From Flavobacterium rhamnosiphilum (GTDB lineage Bacteria; Bacteroidota; Bacteroidia; Flavobacteriales; Flavobacteriaceae), in the NCBI RefSeq assembly GCF_004349195.1, contig NZ_SMLG01000003.1, positions 1-64,000 on the forward strand: a stretch of DNA of 64,000 nt, written 5' to 3'. This document shows, piece after piece, positions 54,792 through 63,523 of this stretch. A program made the position numbers and the translations under genes. A model generated the notes under the pieces. It did not search any database. It was not told the DNA's origin and saw only the letters and a program-made list of their open reading frames with translations. Position 1 is the first letter of the stretch, and each line of letters begins with the position of its first letter.

Positions 54792-55001
54792 TTAAATAAA
54801 AAGTTCTTCATTTTCTTTTGAATACATTTGAAATAGTAATGAACTCGGCACTATTTTTTGTGCCAAAGGATCATTTTTTGATATTTCAAATCTTGGATGT
54901 GTCAATTCGTTTTTTGAATTGCTTTCCTTTTCTGTTCTGGTTCTGAAACTAAAGCTTTTTAGTAGCCGTAATGTCTTTGGGAAATGTTTTAATGTGCTCA
55001 T
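54792..55001 (-). CDS. Short ORF of unknown function, uncertain
   Basis: This 69-residue basic ORF (MSTLKHFPKTLRLLKSFSF) has no recognised motif, signal or membrane segment. No clear promoter box precedes it and its composition is not diagnostic. It fills part of the long gap between metX and metK. It may be real, but I would not rely on it. Confidence 0.35.
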   Translation of the reverse strand: MSTLKHFPKTLRLLKSFSFRTRTEKESNSKNELTHPRFEISKNDPLAQKIVPSSLLFQMYSKENEELFI

Positions 55002-55285
55002 ACTATTTGAATTTACGATGTTAGTTTTGTTTTAAATTGTTTTTGAATTCTGAAATCTTCTTATACTTGCAAACTAATTTTAATGAAAAAACCCCTTTTA
55101 GATACGTATCCAAAAGGGGTTTTAAGTTATGTTATAAACTTATACTTTTGGAATCAACAGACACGAATGCACATAATGGCATTGGCACAAATCATATTTT
55201 TGACTTTAAAATTATTTGTATTCTGGATTTTCAGGTTATTCATTCTATAATTAATATTGTTTTGTTTTAAGCTAAATAGAGTTCA
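55002..55285. other. Gap with a hairpin, no convincing gene
   Basis: The only strong element is a hairpin at 55088-55123 with AAAACCCCTTTT/AAAAGGGGTTTT arms around the palindrome GATACGTATC. It has T-runs on both sides and could stop transcription either way. Confidence 0.55.
55088..55123. terminator. Bidirectional hairpin
   Basis: Arms AAAACCCCTTTT and AAAAGGGGTTTT enclose GATACGTATC. Flanking A- and T-runs fit a terminator on both strands. Confidence 0.65.
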
Positions 55286-55318
55286 AAAAAAAAGCCTCCC
55301 ATTTTCTTGGGAGGCTTT
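55286..55318 (-). terminator. Terminator of the 22-codon transcription unit
   Basis: Stem AAAGCCTCCCA (55291-55301) / TGGGAGGCTTT (55308-55318) is followed on the minus strand by nine T. It lies about 20 bp after the stop of the short ORF at 55337. Confidence 0.85.
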
Positions 55319-55336
55319 TGCTATATAAATTTTAAT

Positions 55337-55405
55337 TTAAGCAATAGACGACCCACAGGATTTTTCCTGAATGGCTTTTGACATATTACACACATTAAAT
55401 TTCAT
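55337..55405 (-). CDS. 22-residue Cys-containing peptide ORF
   Basis: The ORF begins MKFNVCNMSK and ends KSCGSSIA. It has its own promoter-like signal upstream (TTTG 55453-55456, 20 nt, CATATTTG 55425-55432) and a strong terminator immediately downstream, so the whole transcript would be about 130 nt. No membrane helix or repeat codons are evident. It could be a small regulatory or signalling peptide, a leader peptide that has lost its gene, or a dual-function small RNA. I do not recognise the peptide. Confidence 0.55.
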   Translation of the reverse strand: MKFNVCNMSKAIQEKSCGSSIA

Positions 55406-55424
55406 CTTTCGTTTTTTGTTGTAA

Positions 55425-55456
55425 CAAATATGCTAACTATTTCTGAATTTTCCAAA
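55425..55456 (-). promoter_or_regulatory. Promoter of the 22-codon unit
   Basis: Minus strand TTTG (55453-55456), 20 nt, CATATTTG (55425-55432), one mismatch from TAnnTTTG. It lies about 20 bp before the short ORF. Confidence 0.55.
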
Positions 55457-55557
55457 TAAGTTTCAAAAAAAATATAAAGAAAAACGAACCCCACACTCTC
55501 TTTTATATTTATATAAGCAGATGAAAAGATTTATCAGCAAAAAAAAGTTAAGATTAA

Positions 55558-55587
55558 TTTGCAATTCAAAATGGTTTCATACATTTG
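55558..55587 (+). promoter_or_regulatory. metK promoter
   Basis: TTTG (55558-55561), 18 nt, TACATTTG (55580-55587). This is a full promoter that starts the transcript just before the SAM-II-like element. Confidence 0.7.
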
Positions 55588-55598
55588 CACCCGAATAC

Positions 55599-55695
55599 AA
55601 GAGGAAAAATTTGAACTGATTGCAACCTCTTCATAATGAAATCAATTCATTATGAATACTGAAAATTTTTCAGTAGAAAAAATGCTAAAGCAGAA
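55599..55695 (+). ncRNA. SAM-II-type riboswitch, enlarged, upstream of metK
   Basis: A 4 bp P1 (GAGG 55601-55604 / CCTC 55626-55629) encloses ATTTGAACTGATTGCAA, matching the SAM-II (SAM_alpha) loop. The 3' conserved strand AAAAATGCTAAAGCAG (55678-55693) follows, with CTG (55616-55618) pairing CAG (55691-55693). Between them are two extra perfect hairpins (55631-55655 and 55657-55675), making it longer than the compact SAM-II form. CTAAAG at 55685-55690 is also complementary to CTTTAG at 55702-55707, a possible switching helix. Class assignment is by motif recall. Confidence 0.72.
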
Positions 55696-55757
55696 ACTCT
55701 TCTTTAGTCCTTTTCAGCAATTATTTTTTCTCGCTTAATTTTAAAATAATAATTATT

Positions 55758-57008
55758 ATGGCCTATTTATTTACGTCAGAATCTGTAAGCGAAGGACATC
55801 CAGACAAAATTGCAGATCAAATTTCGGATGCATTAATTGATAATTTTTTGGCATTTGATGCTGACTCAAAAGTAGCTTGCGAAACTTTAGTAACTACTGG
55901 TCAGGTAATTTTGGCTGGTGAAGTAAAATCAAATACATATTTAGACGTGCAACAAATCGCTCGTGATGTAATCCGAAAAATTGGTTACACAAAAAGCGAA
56001 TACATGTTTGAAGCCAATTCTTGTGGAATTCTTTCTGCTATTCACGAACAATCTGCTGATATCAATCAAGGTGTTGACAGAGCAAATCCAGAAGAACAAG
56101 GTGCTGGTGACCAAGGAATGATGTTTGGTTACGCTACAAATGAAACAGCAAATTACATGCCATTGGCACTTGATTTATCTCATAAATTATTGCAGGAATT
56201 AGCTATTTTAAGACGTGAAAATAATGAAATCACGTATTTGCGTCCTGATGCTAAATCACAAGTAACTTTAGAATATAGTGATGACAATAAGCCAACTCGT
56301 ATTGATGCTATTGTAATCTCGACACAACATGATGATTTTGATGAAGAAGCAACGATGCTTGCAAAAATCAAAAAAGACATCATCGAAATATTGATTCCAA
56401 GAATCATTGCAAAAAATCCTGCTAGCGCGCATTTATTCAATGATAAAATTCAATACCATATCAACCCAACAGGGAAATTCGTAATTGGAGGACCTCACGG
56501 AGATACCGGATTGACAGGAAGAAAAATCATTGTGGATACTTACGGTGGAAAAGGGGCTCACGGTGGTGGTGCATTCTCAGGAAAAGACCCAAGTAAAGTA
56601 GACAGAAGTGCTGCTTATGCTACCCGTCATATCGCTAAAAATTTAGTTGCAGCTGGTGTTGCTGACGAGATTTTAGTACAGGTTTCATATGCAATTGGAG
56701 TTGCTAAACCAATGGGTATTTTTATTGATACGTACGGAACTTCAAAAGTGAATTTGACCAATGGTGAAATTGCAAAAAAAGTAGAAGCTATTTTTGACAT
56801 GCGTCCTTACTTTATTGAGCAACGTTTGAAATTAAGAAACCCAATCTATAGCGAAACTGCTGCTTACGGGCACATGGGTCGTACACCAGAAACAGTTACT
56901 AAAACTTTTTCTGCTCCAGGTGGAAACGAAAAAACAGTTACTGTTGAATTATTTACTTGGGAAAAACTAGATTTTGTTGCGCAAGTTAAAACAGCATTTG
57001 GATTGTAA
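55758..57008 (+). CDS. metK: S-adenosylmethionine synthetase
   Basis: MetK makes SAM from methionine and ATP. The 416-residue protein has the [13 protein letters not shown] segment near residue 15, the [12 protein letters not shown] block, the [14 protein letters not shown] block and the [18 protein letters not shown] phosphate loop. It is a stand-alone gene under the SAM-II-like element, which would reduce its expression when SAM is high. Confidence 0.97.
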   Translation: MAYLFTSESVSEGHPDKIADQISDALIDNFLAFDADSKVACETLVTTGQVILAGEVKSNTYLDVQQIARDVIRKIGYTKSEYMFEANSCGILSAIHEQSADINQGVDRANPEEQGAGDQGMMFGYATNETANYMPLALDLSHKLLQELAILRRENNEITYLRPDAKSQVTLEYSDDNKPTRIDAIVISTQHDDFDEEATMLAKIKKDIIEILIPRIIAKNPASAHLFNDKIQYHINPTGKFVIGGPHGDTGLTGRKIIVDTYGGKGAHGGGAFSGKDPSKVDRSAAYATRHIAKNLVAAGVADEILVQVSYAIGVAKPMGIFIDTYGTSKVNLTNGEIAKKVEAIFDMRPYFIEQRLKLRNPIYSETAAYGHMGRTPETVTKTFSAPGGNEKTVTVELFTWEKLDFVAQVKTAFGL

Positions 57009-57051
57009 TTTTGGTTTTAGAATCATAGCAATTTAAATCCGATTATATATC

Positions 57052-57089
57052 AAACCCCGAATTCTGCTACTGCAGACTTCGGGGTTTTT
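57052..57089 (+). terminator. metK terminator
   Basis: Arms AAACCCCGA and TCGGGGTTT around an inner CTGCTACTGCAG palindrome are followed by TTTTTG, 44 bp after the metK stop. Confidence 0.85.
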
Positions 57090-57144
57090 GTTTGGCTATG
57101 TGCGGTATTATTCTTTACTTAGTAAAAAATAACTTACCAAAATT

Positions 57145-58917
57145 ATGGCTAAATTCCCTTCTTTCCATAGCGTATTACTAGCTTCACAAAAAACCATTTT
57201 CAGATTCCCTCTGGAAACCATACTAACAATTTTAGGGACCGTATTCGCAATTTCACTCTCAGAGGAAAGAAATGATACAATGGAGAATTTTTATACTAAA
57301 AGCATCATGTGTTGCTCGCTGTGTTTGGTTTTATTTCTTTCCGTTAGTTTATATTTCTCCGCGACTCAGAAAAACAGTTGGATTCGATTTTTAACGAGTT
57401 TACTACTTGGCGGATTAGTAACTACTTTTATATTTAGCTTTTCGGAAAAAATAACGGATGTAGAAGCATTGCAATTTTTAGTACTCGATATTGCATTCCA
57501 TTTACTGGTTTCGTTTGCTGGTTTTTTACCCAAAGCCTATGACCAAGAGGAATTTTGGGAATTCAACAAACAACTTTTCCTTCGTATTCTAACCGCTGGC
57601 TTGTATAGCGTTGTGCTGTATTCAGGATTATCCTTGGCTATTTTAGCGGTACATCATTTATTCAATGTAGATTTTTACGATAAAATATATCTTCACCTAT
57701 TTTTTATCATCGCAGGAATATTTAATACCCTTTTCTTTTTATCCGGCGTTCCAGAAACCAACAATGGATCGACTCCACTTATTTTAAAGTATCCAAAAGG
57801 ACTTAAAAATTTCACTCAATATGTATTACTTCCATTAATCAGCATTTATCTAGTGATTTTGATTTGTTATGAAACTAAAATCTTAGTCACACTTTCTTTG
57901 CCTGTGGGTTGGGTTTCTAATCTCGTTTTGGTTTTTGCCATCTTTGGAATACTCTCTTTTTTACTCGTACATCCTATTGCCGAAGAAACTGAAAATCTTT
58001 GGATGCGAACCTTTAACCGTTGGTTTTATTATTTATTAGTCCCGTTATTGGGATTGTTGTTTTGGGCTATTTTATATAGAATCAATCTCTACGGATTTAC
58101 GCATGAACGTTATTATGTATTGGCATTATCAATTTGGTTAACGATTGTGGTAGCCTATTTTATAATCAAAAAAGAACCTAAAATAAAGTTCATTCCTATC
58201 ACAATGTGCATAACAGCTTTGCTTACCATTCTTGGTCCACAAAGTGCAGATACAATATCTAAAAACAGTCAGCTTTCCAGATTTGAGTCCTATTTGCAAA
58301 AAATAGAAAAGGAAAAACTTACTTTCGAACAAGAACAAGATTTAAGCAGTATCGTGGATTTTTTAGAAGAAAACTATGGTTCAGAAGTGCTTCTTCCATT
58401 TGCAAAAGACAAACTAACTGCCCTGATTAAAAAGGACAAAAATCCAAACTCCTCCCAAATCATGATGGCATTAGGACTTCAATATCGTTCTGATTATGAT
58501 AGAAAAGAAAGAAATAACACCGAGTATTTTTATAATTTTTACGAAAACAACAATCAAAACATAGAAAACATTCAAGGTTATGACATGTCTTTTTCTATTT
58601 TGAATACTGAAGATTTAGAATGTAACGATTGTATTACCATCGATAATAAGTCTTATTCTATTATTTCTACTAAAAAAGAATACGGCGTAGACTTACAAAT
58701 CAATCAGGACATTGTTCCGTTGAAGATTGTTGATTTTGTGAATCAAACCCCAGATTTTGATTATAATGAAAATTGGAAACAAAAGATTACACAAAAAATT
58801 GAAACTCCTAAATACACGATTTTAATATACTACATGAACGTAGGTGGAGAAAGAAAAGGAAATAAAAAAACGGTAAATCAGTTCCAAATCAAAGTCCTAT
58901 TGGGAATTAAAAACTAA
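57145..58917 (+). CDS. DUF4153-family multi-pass membrane protein
   Basis: The 590-residue protein has about eleven hydrophobic helices in residues 25-375 and a soluble C-terminal domain (about 385-590) with a CNDC segment. This arrangement fits DUF4153 proteins of Bacteroidetes. Function is unknown. A hairpin terminator follows directly. Confidence 0.8.
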   Translation: MAKFPSFHSVLLASQKTIFRFPLETILTILGTVFAISLSEERNDTMENFYTKSIMCCSLCLVLFLSVSLYFSATQKNSWIRFLTSLLLGGLVTTFIFSFSEKITDVEALQFLVLDIAFHLLVSFAGFLPKAYDQEEFWEFNKQLFLRILTAGLYSVVLYSGLSLAILAVHHLFNVDFYDKIYLHLFFIIAGIFNTLFFLSGVPETNNGSTPLILKYPKGLKNFTQYVLLPLISIYLVILICYETKILVTLSLPVGWVSNLVLVFAIFGILSFLLVHPIAEETENLWMRTFNRWFYYLLVPLLGLLFWAILYRINLYGFTHERYYVLALSIWLTIVVAYFIIKKEPKIKFIPITMCITALLTILGPQSADTISKNSQLSRFESYLQKIEKEKLTFEQEQDLSSIVDFLEENYGSEVLLPFAKDKLTALIKKDKNPNSSQIMMALGLQYRSDYDRKERNNTEYFYNFYENNNQNIENIQGYDMSFSILNTEDLECNDCITIDNKSYSIISTKKEYGVDLQINQDIVPLKIVDFVNQTPDFDYNENWKQKITQKIETPKYTILIYYMNVGGERKGNKKTVNQFQIKVLLGIKN

Positions 58918-58954
58918 AAAAAGGCCTTTGAAGAATAAACTTCAAAGGCCTTTT
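58917..58954 (+). terminator. Terminator between the DUF4153 and receptor genes
   Basis: Arms AAAAGGCCTTTGAAG and CTTCAAAGGCCTTTT form a 15 bp stem with a 6-base loop. Convergent genes on both sides could share it. Confidence 0.9.
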
Positions 58955-58971
58955 ATCTTCTGGCAAATTTA

Positions 58972-61674
58972 CTACAAATTATACTTTAAAGAAAAAATTA
59001 CATACCGTGGCTGAACGGTATATTGCGAGGTTCTGGTTGCAAACTGAGTGAAATTATCATCATTTAATGAGGTCGTGTTCAACAAATTAGTCCCACTAAC
59101 TTTATATTCTAACTTGCTGCCTTTCTTTTGATAAATCAAACTGGCACTCAAGAAATCATATTCATTATTGACTGTTTTGGTGTTGTTATAATAATGATAA
59201 AACTCATACTCCGCTACAAATGAAAAACTGTTCAAGAAGAAATAATCCAGTCTTGTAAAAGGCTTTTCCGTGTAAAAAGTAGCATTATTATAATCGTTGG
59301 TTACAATATTATACCCCAACTCCAGATTGGGCATATTCTTGTAATTCGTAGACGCTTTCAGAGTATAACTTTGAGTAAAACTCTCGTTTGTTGAGAACAC
59401 ATTATTCTGGATGTTGTTGAATTTTGACCAATTTAAATTGGCTCCCAAAGAGGCTTTGTAATTCTTCAAAAAAGAACGTCCGTAAGAACCATTTCCGGAC
59501 AAAGTTTCATCGGCAAAATCAGAATTGAAAGGAGATGATGTTTGATTTACACCGTTGAATACGGCTCGGGTTTTTATCGCATCGACTCTTCTGGAATAAT
59601 TGACAAAAGCGGTAATATTTTCAAAATTAAACATGTTGTATTTAAAGTAACGCAACGAATGTACTTGTGCCGTAGCGTTTTCTAAAAGTCGGTTTCCTTT
59701 TGTCAAACTGTTGTAATTTGAAAAAATAAATCCTTCGGCTAGTTGATTAATATCGGTGAAATTATTGGTGTACGAAAAATTATAGGTTAATGTTTCCGAC
59801 TTTTTAATTTGATAAATCGCCAAGAAATCCGGCAATGCTCTGAAGAAATTTTGACCATTATTGGTTCCTAATTGCTCATTTGTCATAGTATAGGAATGCA
59901 GACTTACTCCAGGAGTAAAAGTGAATTTCCCACTCAAAATCTTATAATGCAATCCCAAAAACGTGTCATTAAAATTATAATTCACATCATTTGTATTCGC
60001 AACATCATCTAAATTGTTGACCGTTTCGTTATCCAAAATCTGAAAAATACTGGAATTGAAATTTTGATGGGAATACGTATTTCCTAACGTAACATTGATG
60101 TTACTTTTTGGGGTGACCATGTAATAATAATCCAATTTAGCGTCAATCTTATTGGTTTTTACAAAACGACTTTGGTTGATGTTATTTCTATTTTGACCAG
60201 AAATATAATCGGCTAAATTAAAAGGTTGCGATTGTAAATTAGCATTATAAAAAGGATCTTCCTCTTGGTACAAATGTTGCATTTCGAAAGCAAAAATATT
60301 TTTATCGCTTTGCGTATAATACAAACTCAGGTTTTGATTTACTGAAATTGGATCTTGTTTTTTTAATGTATTGATGTTTTCAGTTGTAGCATTATTGCTG
60401 ACAATAGATTCTCTCAATAACGAATTATTCTCGTCTTGTTTGGACAATTTAGCCAGTATATCATAATCAAATTGAAACTTCGTAGTTGGTTTATAGCTGG
60501 AACTCAATTTGAATAATCCTAAATTACTTTTTTGATTTGCGGTTTCCTGACGATTCTCTGTAGAAAGAATTTCAGAAGAATTAGGCTGTAAAATATTCGT
60601 TTGTGACTTTGTTTCTAAATCCGTTTCAGAAGAAGAAAGAATTCCAAAACCACTTAAAGTCCACGCTTTATTTACATTGTACGAAAAATTTGTAGCTCCA
60701 AATTTAGTCTCAATTTCCTTAGCTCTATTATTTCTTAAAAGTGAAATACCCAAATCATTCGAAGACACATTAAAACTGGAACCGCCTTTTTGCATCATGC
60801 CTCTAAAACCGCCCGTGAATTTAAAATAATCCTGAACCGTCAAAGGCAATTCCCCAATATTATTAAAATTCGTAATTAAGTTAATACTGTATTTTGGATT
60901 ATAATAAAACAATTTTGGGTTGATCAAATAGCGACTTTCCTCGTGTGCCACTCCAATTCCGGCTGTCATATCTCCAAACCAGAAATTTTTCTTTCCTGAT
61001 TTAAGTTTGATATTCATCGCAATATTATCCTGATTGTTCTCCACTCCTTTTAGCGCACCAATTTCGCTGTAGTTTCGCAACACTTGAATTTTATCAATGG
61101 CATCAGCAGGAATGTTTTTTACACCCAACTTAGTGTCGCCATCAAAAAAATCTTTGCCTTCCACCATTAATTTGGAAACTTTTTTTCCTTCGACTTCCAC
61201 TTCCCCATCGGCGTTTACCTCAACACCAGGCAGTTTTTTCAATAAGTCTTCCAGTTTTCGTTCTGTTCCGGATTTGAAAGAATCGGCATTATAAACAATG
61301 GTATCTCCTTTTATCGAAACCGGCATTTCACGAACAATTTCGACTCCGTCTAATTCAATTCCGCCTTCTTCAAGCGCAATGTTTTTAATGCTATTTTCTG
61401 AAGTTGTGGTGATTTCCAGCTCTTTATTTTGCATTCCCAAATAACTGATTTTTAAGCTATACGTAGTATTTGGTTTTAGATTAAGAACAAACTTCCCTTT
61501 GTCATTTGTTATGGCGTAGGAATCCATCGCTTTTGTGGCTTTATTAACCGCCATAACATTGGCCATTTCAAGACCAACTGTTTTTGAATCGGTAATTAAC
61601 CCTTCTAATTTAACGGATTGTGCAAAGGAAATTGCGGAGATAAAGAAAAATAAAAAAAGGTATTGTTTTTTCAT
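58972..61674 (-). CDS. Outer-membrane beta-barrel receptor with carboxypeptidase-like domain
   Basis: The 900-residue protein has a signal peptide (MKKQYLFLFFFISAISFAQ), an N-terminal carboxypeptidase-regulatory-like beta sandwich (about 22-105), a plug-like region (MPVSIKGDTIVYNADSF, KLPGVEVNADG) and a long beta-barrel. The C-terminal residues YVIFSLKYNL fit outer-membrane insertion. It is the outer_membrane_beta-barrel/TonB-receptor-like family. Its ligand is unknown. It lies 58 bp after the GLPGLI gene, an often-seen pairing in Bacteroidetes. Confidence 0.88.
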   Translation of the reverse strand: MKKQYLFLFFFISAISFAQSVKLEGLITDSKTVGLEMANVMAVNKATKAMDSYAITNDKGKFVLNLKPNTTYSLKISYLGMQNKELEITTTSENSIKNIALEEGGIELDGVEIVREMPVSIKGDTIVYNADSFKSGTERKLEDLLKKLPGVEVNADGEVEVEGKKVSKLMVEGKDFFDGDTKLGVKNIPADAIDKIQVLRNYSEIGALKGVENNQDNIAMNIKLKSGKKNFWFGDMTAGIGVAHEESRYLINPKLFYYNPKYSINLITNFNNIGELPLTVQDYFKFTGGFRGMMQKGGSSFNVSSNDLGISLLRNNRAKEIETKFGATNFSYNVNKAWTLSGFGILSSSETDLETKSQTNILQPNSSEILSTENRQETANQKSNLGLFKLSSSYKPTTKFQFDYDILAKLSKQDENNSLLRESIVSNNATTENINTLKKQDPISVNQNLSLYYTQSDKNIFAFEMQHLYQEEDPFYNANLQSQPFNLADYISGQNRNNINQSRFVKTNKIDAKLDYYYMVTPKSNINVTLGNTYSHQNFNSSIFQILDNETVNNLDDVANTNDVNYNFNDTFLGLHYKILSGKFTFTPGVSLHSYTMTNEQLGTNNGQNFFRALPDFLAIYQIKKSETLTYNFSYTNNFTDINQLAEGFIFSNYNSLTKGNRLLENATAQVHSLRYFKYNMFNFENITAFVNYSRRVDAIKTRAVFNGVNQTSSPFNSDFADETLSGNGSYGRSFLKNYKASLGANLNWSKFNNIQNNVFSTNESFTQSYTLKASTNYKNMPNLELGYNIVTNDYNNATFYTEKPFTRLDYFFLNSFSFVAEYEFYHYYNNTKTVNNEYDFLSASLIYQKKGSKLEYKVSGTNLLNTTSLNDDNFTQFATRTSQYTVQPRYVIFSLKYNL

Positions 61675-61732
61675 TTAGGAATTATGGATGAAATCGTATA
61701 GTATTGATTTTAAACTCTGATTTGGCTTATTA

Positions 61733-62623
61733 TTACCCTCCTATTCTCATGTGCATCCCGCCATTTCCGCCGCGACCTTGATTCATTTCGCGCATCTCTT
61801 CCATTTTTTTCACAACCGTTTCGTCATACTCCTTTTGGGAAATCACTTTTCCATTGGTAGGCGCTTTTATTTCGGTTTTAACTTTAGGATTCAGAACTAC
61901 TTTCGAACATAAAGTAACCGTTTTACCTTCATTTACTTCCAATATTAAACCTGGCAATCCCCAGTAGTTTTCAGGTCCTTGATTCACTGGAATTTCAGGA
62001 GTATACCAAGCTGTAATTGTAACTTCTTTAGGCATATCCAACTCATCCATAAGATTTGTTTTCTTAGTTGCACCCGCTGGTTTTGTTGCTGCGGCATCTT
62101 CTTTTTTGGGTCTGAAATTTCTAAAATCTGTTTTGCTTGCAGGACGCACAGCTGTTGCTTTGAAACAATTGTAACCACCAATAACACGGGTTTCACTTTC
62201 CATTTTCCATTGCAAATTAGGCAACGAATCTTTTATAAGAAACTCTTTCCCCATGAACTCTTTATCAACGGTATACGATTTGTCTTTTACATTTTTATAA
62301 TACGTTCCGCCGCCGCCGGTCATAGACATCATCATTCGCATTCCGCCACCACCTTGACCCGGAGTATCCAACTTTTCTTCTTCTTTGTATATTGATGCCG
62401 ATTTATCAAAATTAAGAATGAATGTTTTTTCGAACATTTTCTTCATTCTTTCCTCGATTCTTTTTTGCATGTCCGGAGTCATGTCCTTATTGCCTTCCAT
62501 TCGCGTTTTAAAATCGGAGGTGCTCGTTTTCGATTCGTAAACTGCCATTCCTTGAAATTCCTGAGCGTGAAGTCCCATAAATGATGCGACTGTTACTACT
62601 AATGTGAAAATTACTTTATACAT
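61733..62623 (-). CDS. GLPGLI-family secreted protein
   Basis: The 296-residue protein has a signal peptide (MYKVIFTLVVTVASFMGLHAQ) and the defining segment YWGLPGLILEVNEG near residue 225. The protein is Gly/Met-rich around residues 90-105 and at its C-terminus. The family is Bacteroidetes-specific with unknown function. It is co-directional with the outer-membrane barrel gene. Confidence 0.88.
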   Translation of the reverse strand: MYKVIFTLVVTVASFMGLHAQEFQGMAVYESKTSTSDFKTRMEGNKDMTPDMQKRIEERMKKMFEKTFILNFDKSASIYKEEEKLDTPGQGGGGMRMMMSMTGGGGTYYKNVKDKSYTVDKEFMGKEFLIKDSLPNLQWKMESETRVIGGYNCFKATAVRPASKTDFRNFRPKKEDAAATKPAGATKKTNLMDELDMPKEVTITAWYTPEIPVNQGPENYWGLPGLILEVNEGKTVTLCSKVVLNPKVKTEIKAPTNGKVISQKEYDETVVKKMEEMREMNQGRGGNGGMHMRIGG

Positions 62624-62737
62624 ACTTTTGGATTTTAATAAATAAGACTGAAAAATACTGTTTTTGTTACTGGTATTCTGTTAAAATAATAATAAGACAT
62701 TCCTAATTACAAAAGGTTTAATTGTAATTTCGCTTTC

Positions 62738-63523
62738 ATGAAGAAATTAGTGCTATTACTGTTTATTGCTTCGTTCTCAGTTGTATCAAGTCAGAACCAA
62801 AAACTAACTTCCCTTAAAATTGATTCCATTCGTTTTGATGGAGATGCGTTTTTAGGATACGATTCATTTGGTTTTTATTACTCCATTAAAAACAATGTTT
62901 TTTCTAAAATTAATACGCGAGATACTTTAGAATATAAAAATATTTCTTTGGGTAAAATCACCAAAGTTGACTTGCAAAACCCCCTTAAAATCGTCTTATT
63001 TTACGAAAATTTCAACACTGTTATTATTTTGGACAATCAATTGAATGAAACCCAAAAAATCAATTTTTCAGAAAGTATAATTCCTATTGTAGCAATTGGA
63101 ATTGCATCTCAAAATCAGTTGTGGATTTACAACAGCATGAATCAGCAACTGGGACTCTATGATTATTTAAACAAGGAGTACAAGACCATTTCAGTTCCTT
63201 TCACAGAAAGCATCAAGAATTATTCTTCAGATTTCAATGTCTTTCATTGGGTTGACAATAAAAACAACTGGTACGTATGTGACATTTTTGGAAAAATAAT
63301 AAGTAAAGGAATAATTCCTGATTTTGATTCGATTGCAATTATTAATGAGAGTCAGTTTATTTATTCCAAGGACTCTGTTTTGATTTTGCAGGATTTAGAA
63401 AAAGGTAAAAAAACTGAAATTGAAATTTCAGAAAAAACGTTTAAAAAATTCTATTACAAGGACCAAATTTTATCTATTTTTACATCAGCAGGAATTACAA
63501 ATTATAAAATCACAATACCGTAA
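62738..63523 (+). CDS. Secreted protein of unknown function, propeller-like
   Basis: The 261-residue protein has a signal peptide (MKKLVLLLFIASFSVVSSQ) and repeated beta-strand pairs resembling a beta-propeller, such as IVLFYENFNTVIILDNQLNETQ and LWIYNSMNQQLGLYDYLN. I do not assign a function. Its stop overlaps the next start by one base (TAATG), coupling it to the deoxynucleoside kinase. Confidence 0.75.
   Translation: MKKLVLLLFIASFSVVSSQNQKLTSLKIDSIRFDGDAFLGYDSFGFYYSIKNNVFSKINTRDTLEYKNISLGKITKVDLQNPLKIVLFYENFNTVIILDNQLNETQKINFSESIIPIVAIGIASQNQLWIYNSMNQQLGLYDYLNKEYKTISVPFTESIKNYSSDFNVFHWVDNKNNWYVCDIFGKIISKGIIPDFDSIAIINESQFIYSKDSVLILQDLEKGKKTEIEISEKTFKKFYYKDQILSIFTSAGITNYKITIP

Noticed and set aside
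54792..55001. 69-residue ORF upstream of metX treated as a solid gene
   Set aside because: No promoter, domain or conserved feature is visible, so it is kept only as a low-confidence feature.
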